64,000 nt of DNA from contig NZ_JAVIFU010000027.1 in assembly GCF_031157315.1 (NCBI RefSeq), forward strand, positions 26,423 to 90,422, read 5' to 3'. Position numbers and translations under genes: made by a program. This DNA comes from Paenibacillus sp. LHD-38. GTDB taxonomy: Bacteria > Bacillota > Bacilli > Paenibacillales > Paenibacillaceae. Within the stretch, counting starts at the first letter, position 1; every line of letters starts with the position of its first letter. Below are positions 63,957-64,000 of the stretch, in pieces. The notes under the pieces were generated by a model. That model had not been told where the DNA came from. It made no database searches and saw only the letters and a program-made list of their open reading frames with translations.

Positions 63957-64000
63957 GGTGCCGACCTCATCACATAGCAAATAAAACAACCCGCCTAGAG

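Overview
The window is a chromosomal segment from an endospore-forming, Gram-positive firmicute, most likely Paenibacillus or a close relative. Evidence for this is an alpha/beta-type SASP gene, a decayed gerB/gerC germination receptor, SLH surface proteins, the cold-shock pair csp/ydjO, AGGAGG-type ribosome binding sites, and a large set of glycan genes with ABC importers and DUF5696/NHL/YIP1 companions. No rRNA, tRNA, phage, insertion sequence or CRISPR array was seen.

Layout. 1-7.9 kb: the end of a DUF3891 gene, a germination-receptor relic, a divergent PRPP synthetase with a tandem hairpin repeat in its leader, a GAF-type two-component pair, an azoreductase, and a TetR/MFS efflux pair. 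7.9-12.3 kb: a cobalamin riboswitch and terminator followed by a four-gene ECF importer (DUF4430 lipoprotein, EcfT, fused double ATPase, S component), very likely for B12. 12.4-14.2 kb: an HNH protein and a truncated, nonsense-mutated GH5-CBM relic. 14.2-34.9 kb: a divergent LacI-type regulator and a long collinear cluster with two solute-binding proteins (one carrying N-terminal carbohydrate-binding-like modules), two pairs of sugar ABC permeases, an NHL/TPR membrane protein, a YIP1 protein, a DUF5696 protein, two GH26 enzymes (one without export signal, one membrane-anchored with a CBM), an SGNH hydrolase and a GH2 beta-mannosidase. This reads as a beta-mannan or manno-oligosaccharide utilization locus. 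35-40.3 kb: housekeeping genes (HisC-type aminotransferase, CAP lipoprotein, cold shock, FabV, SASP) and a ligase-like protein that lacks its catalytic lysine. 40.4-51.9 kb: a giant frameshifted SLH-GH43 surface enzyme, an AraC regulator, NlpC/P60, an aldo/keto reductase, an esterase, GH51 arabinofuranosidase and a small Cys-rich protein.

52.2-63 kb holds the most striking unit: a short protein with one cohesin and three SLH motifs, a membrane-anchored thioredoxin-like protein, and two giant secreted enzymes (GH127-based and GH2-based), each of which carries BOTH a cohesin and a C-terminal dockerin. This looks like a compact cell-surface complex in which the enzymes themselves could chain together and be tethered to the wall by the SLH-cohesin protein. 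The GH127 Cys/Glu metal site and the adjacent thiol oxidoreductase suggest a redox-maintenance partnership. Together with GH43 and GH51, this half of the window points to arabinan or arabinose-containing plant glycans. The window ends with a cupin protein and a small unknown ORF.

All functions are inferred by eye from sequence motifs; no database search was run.
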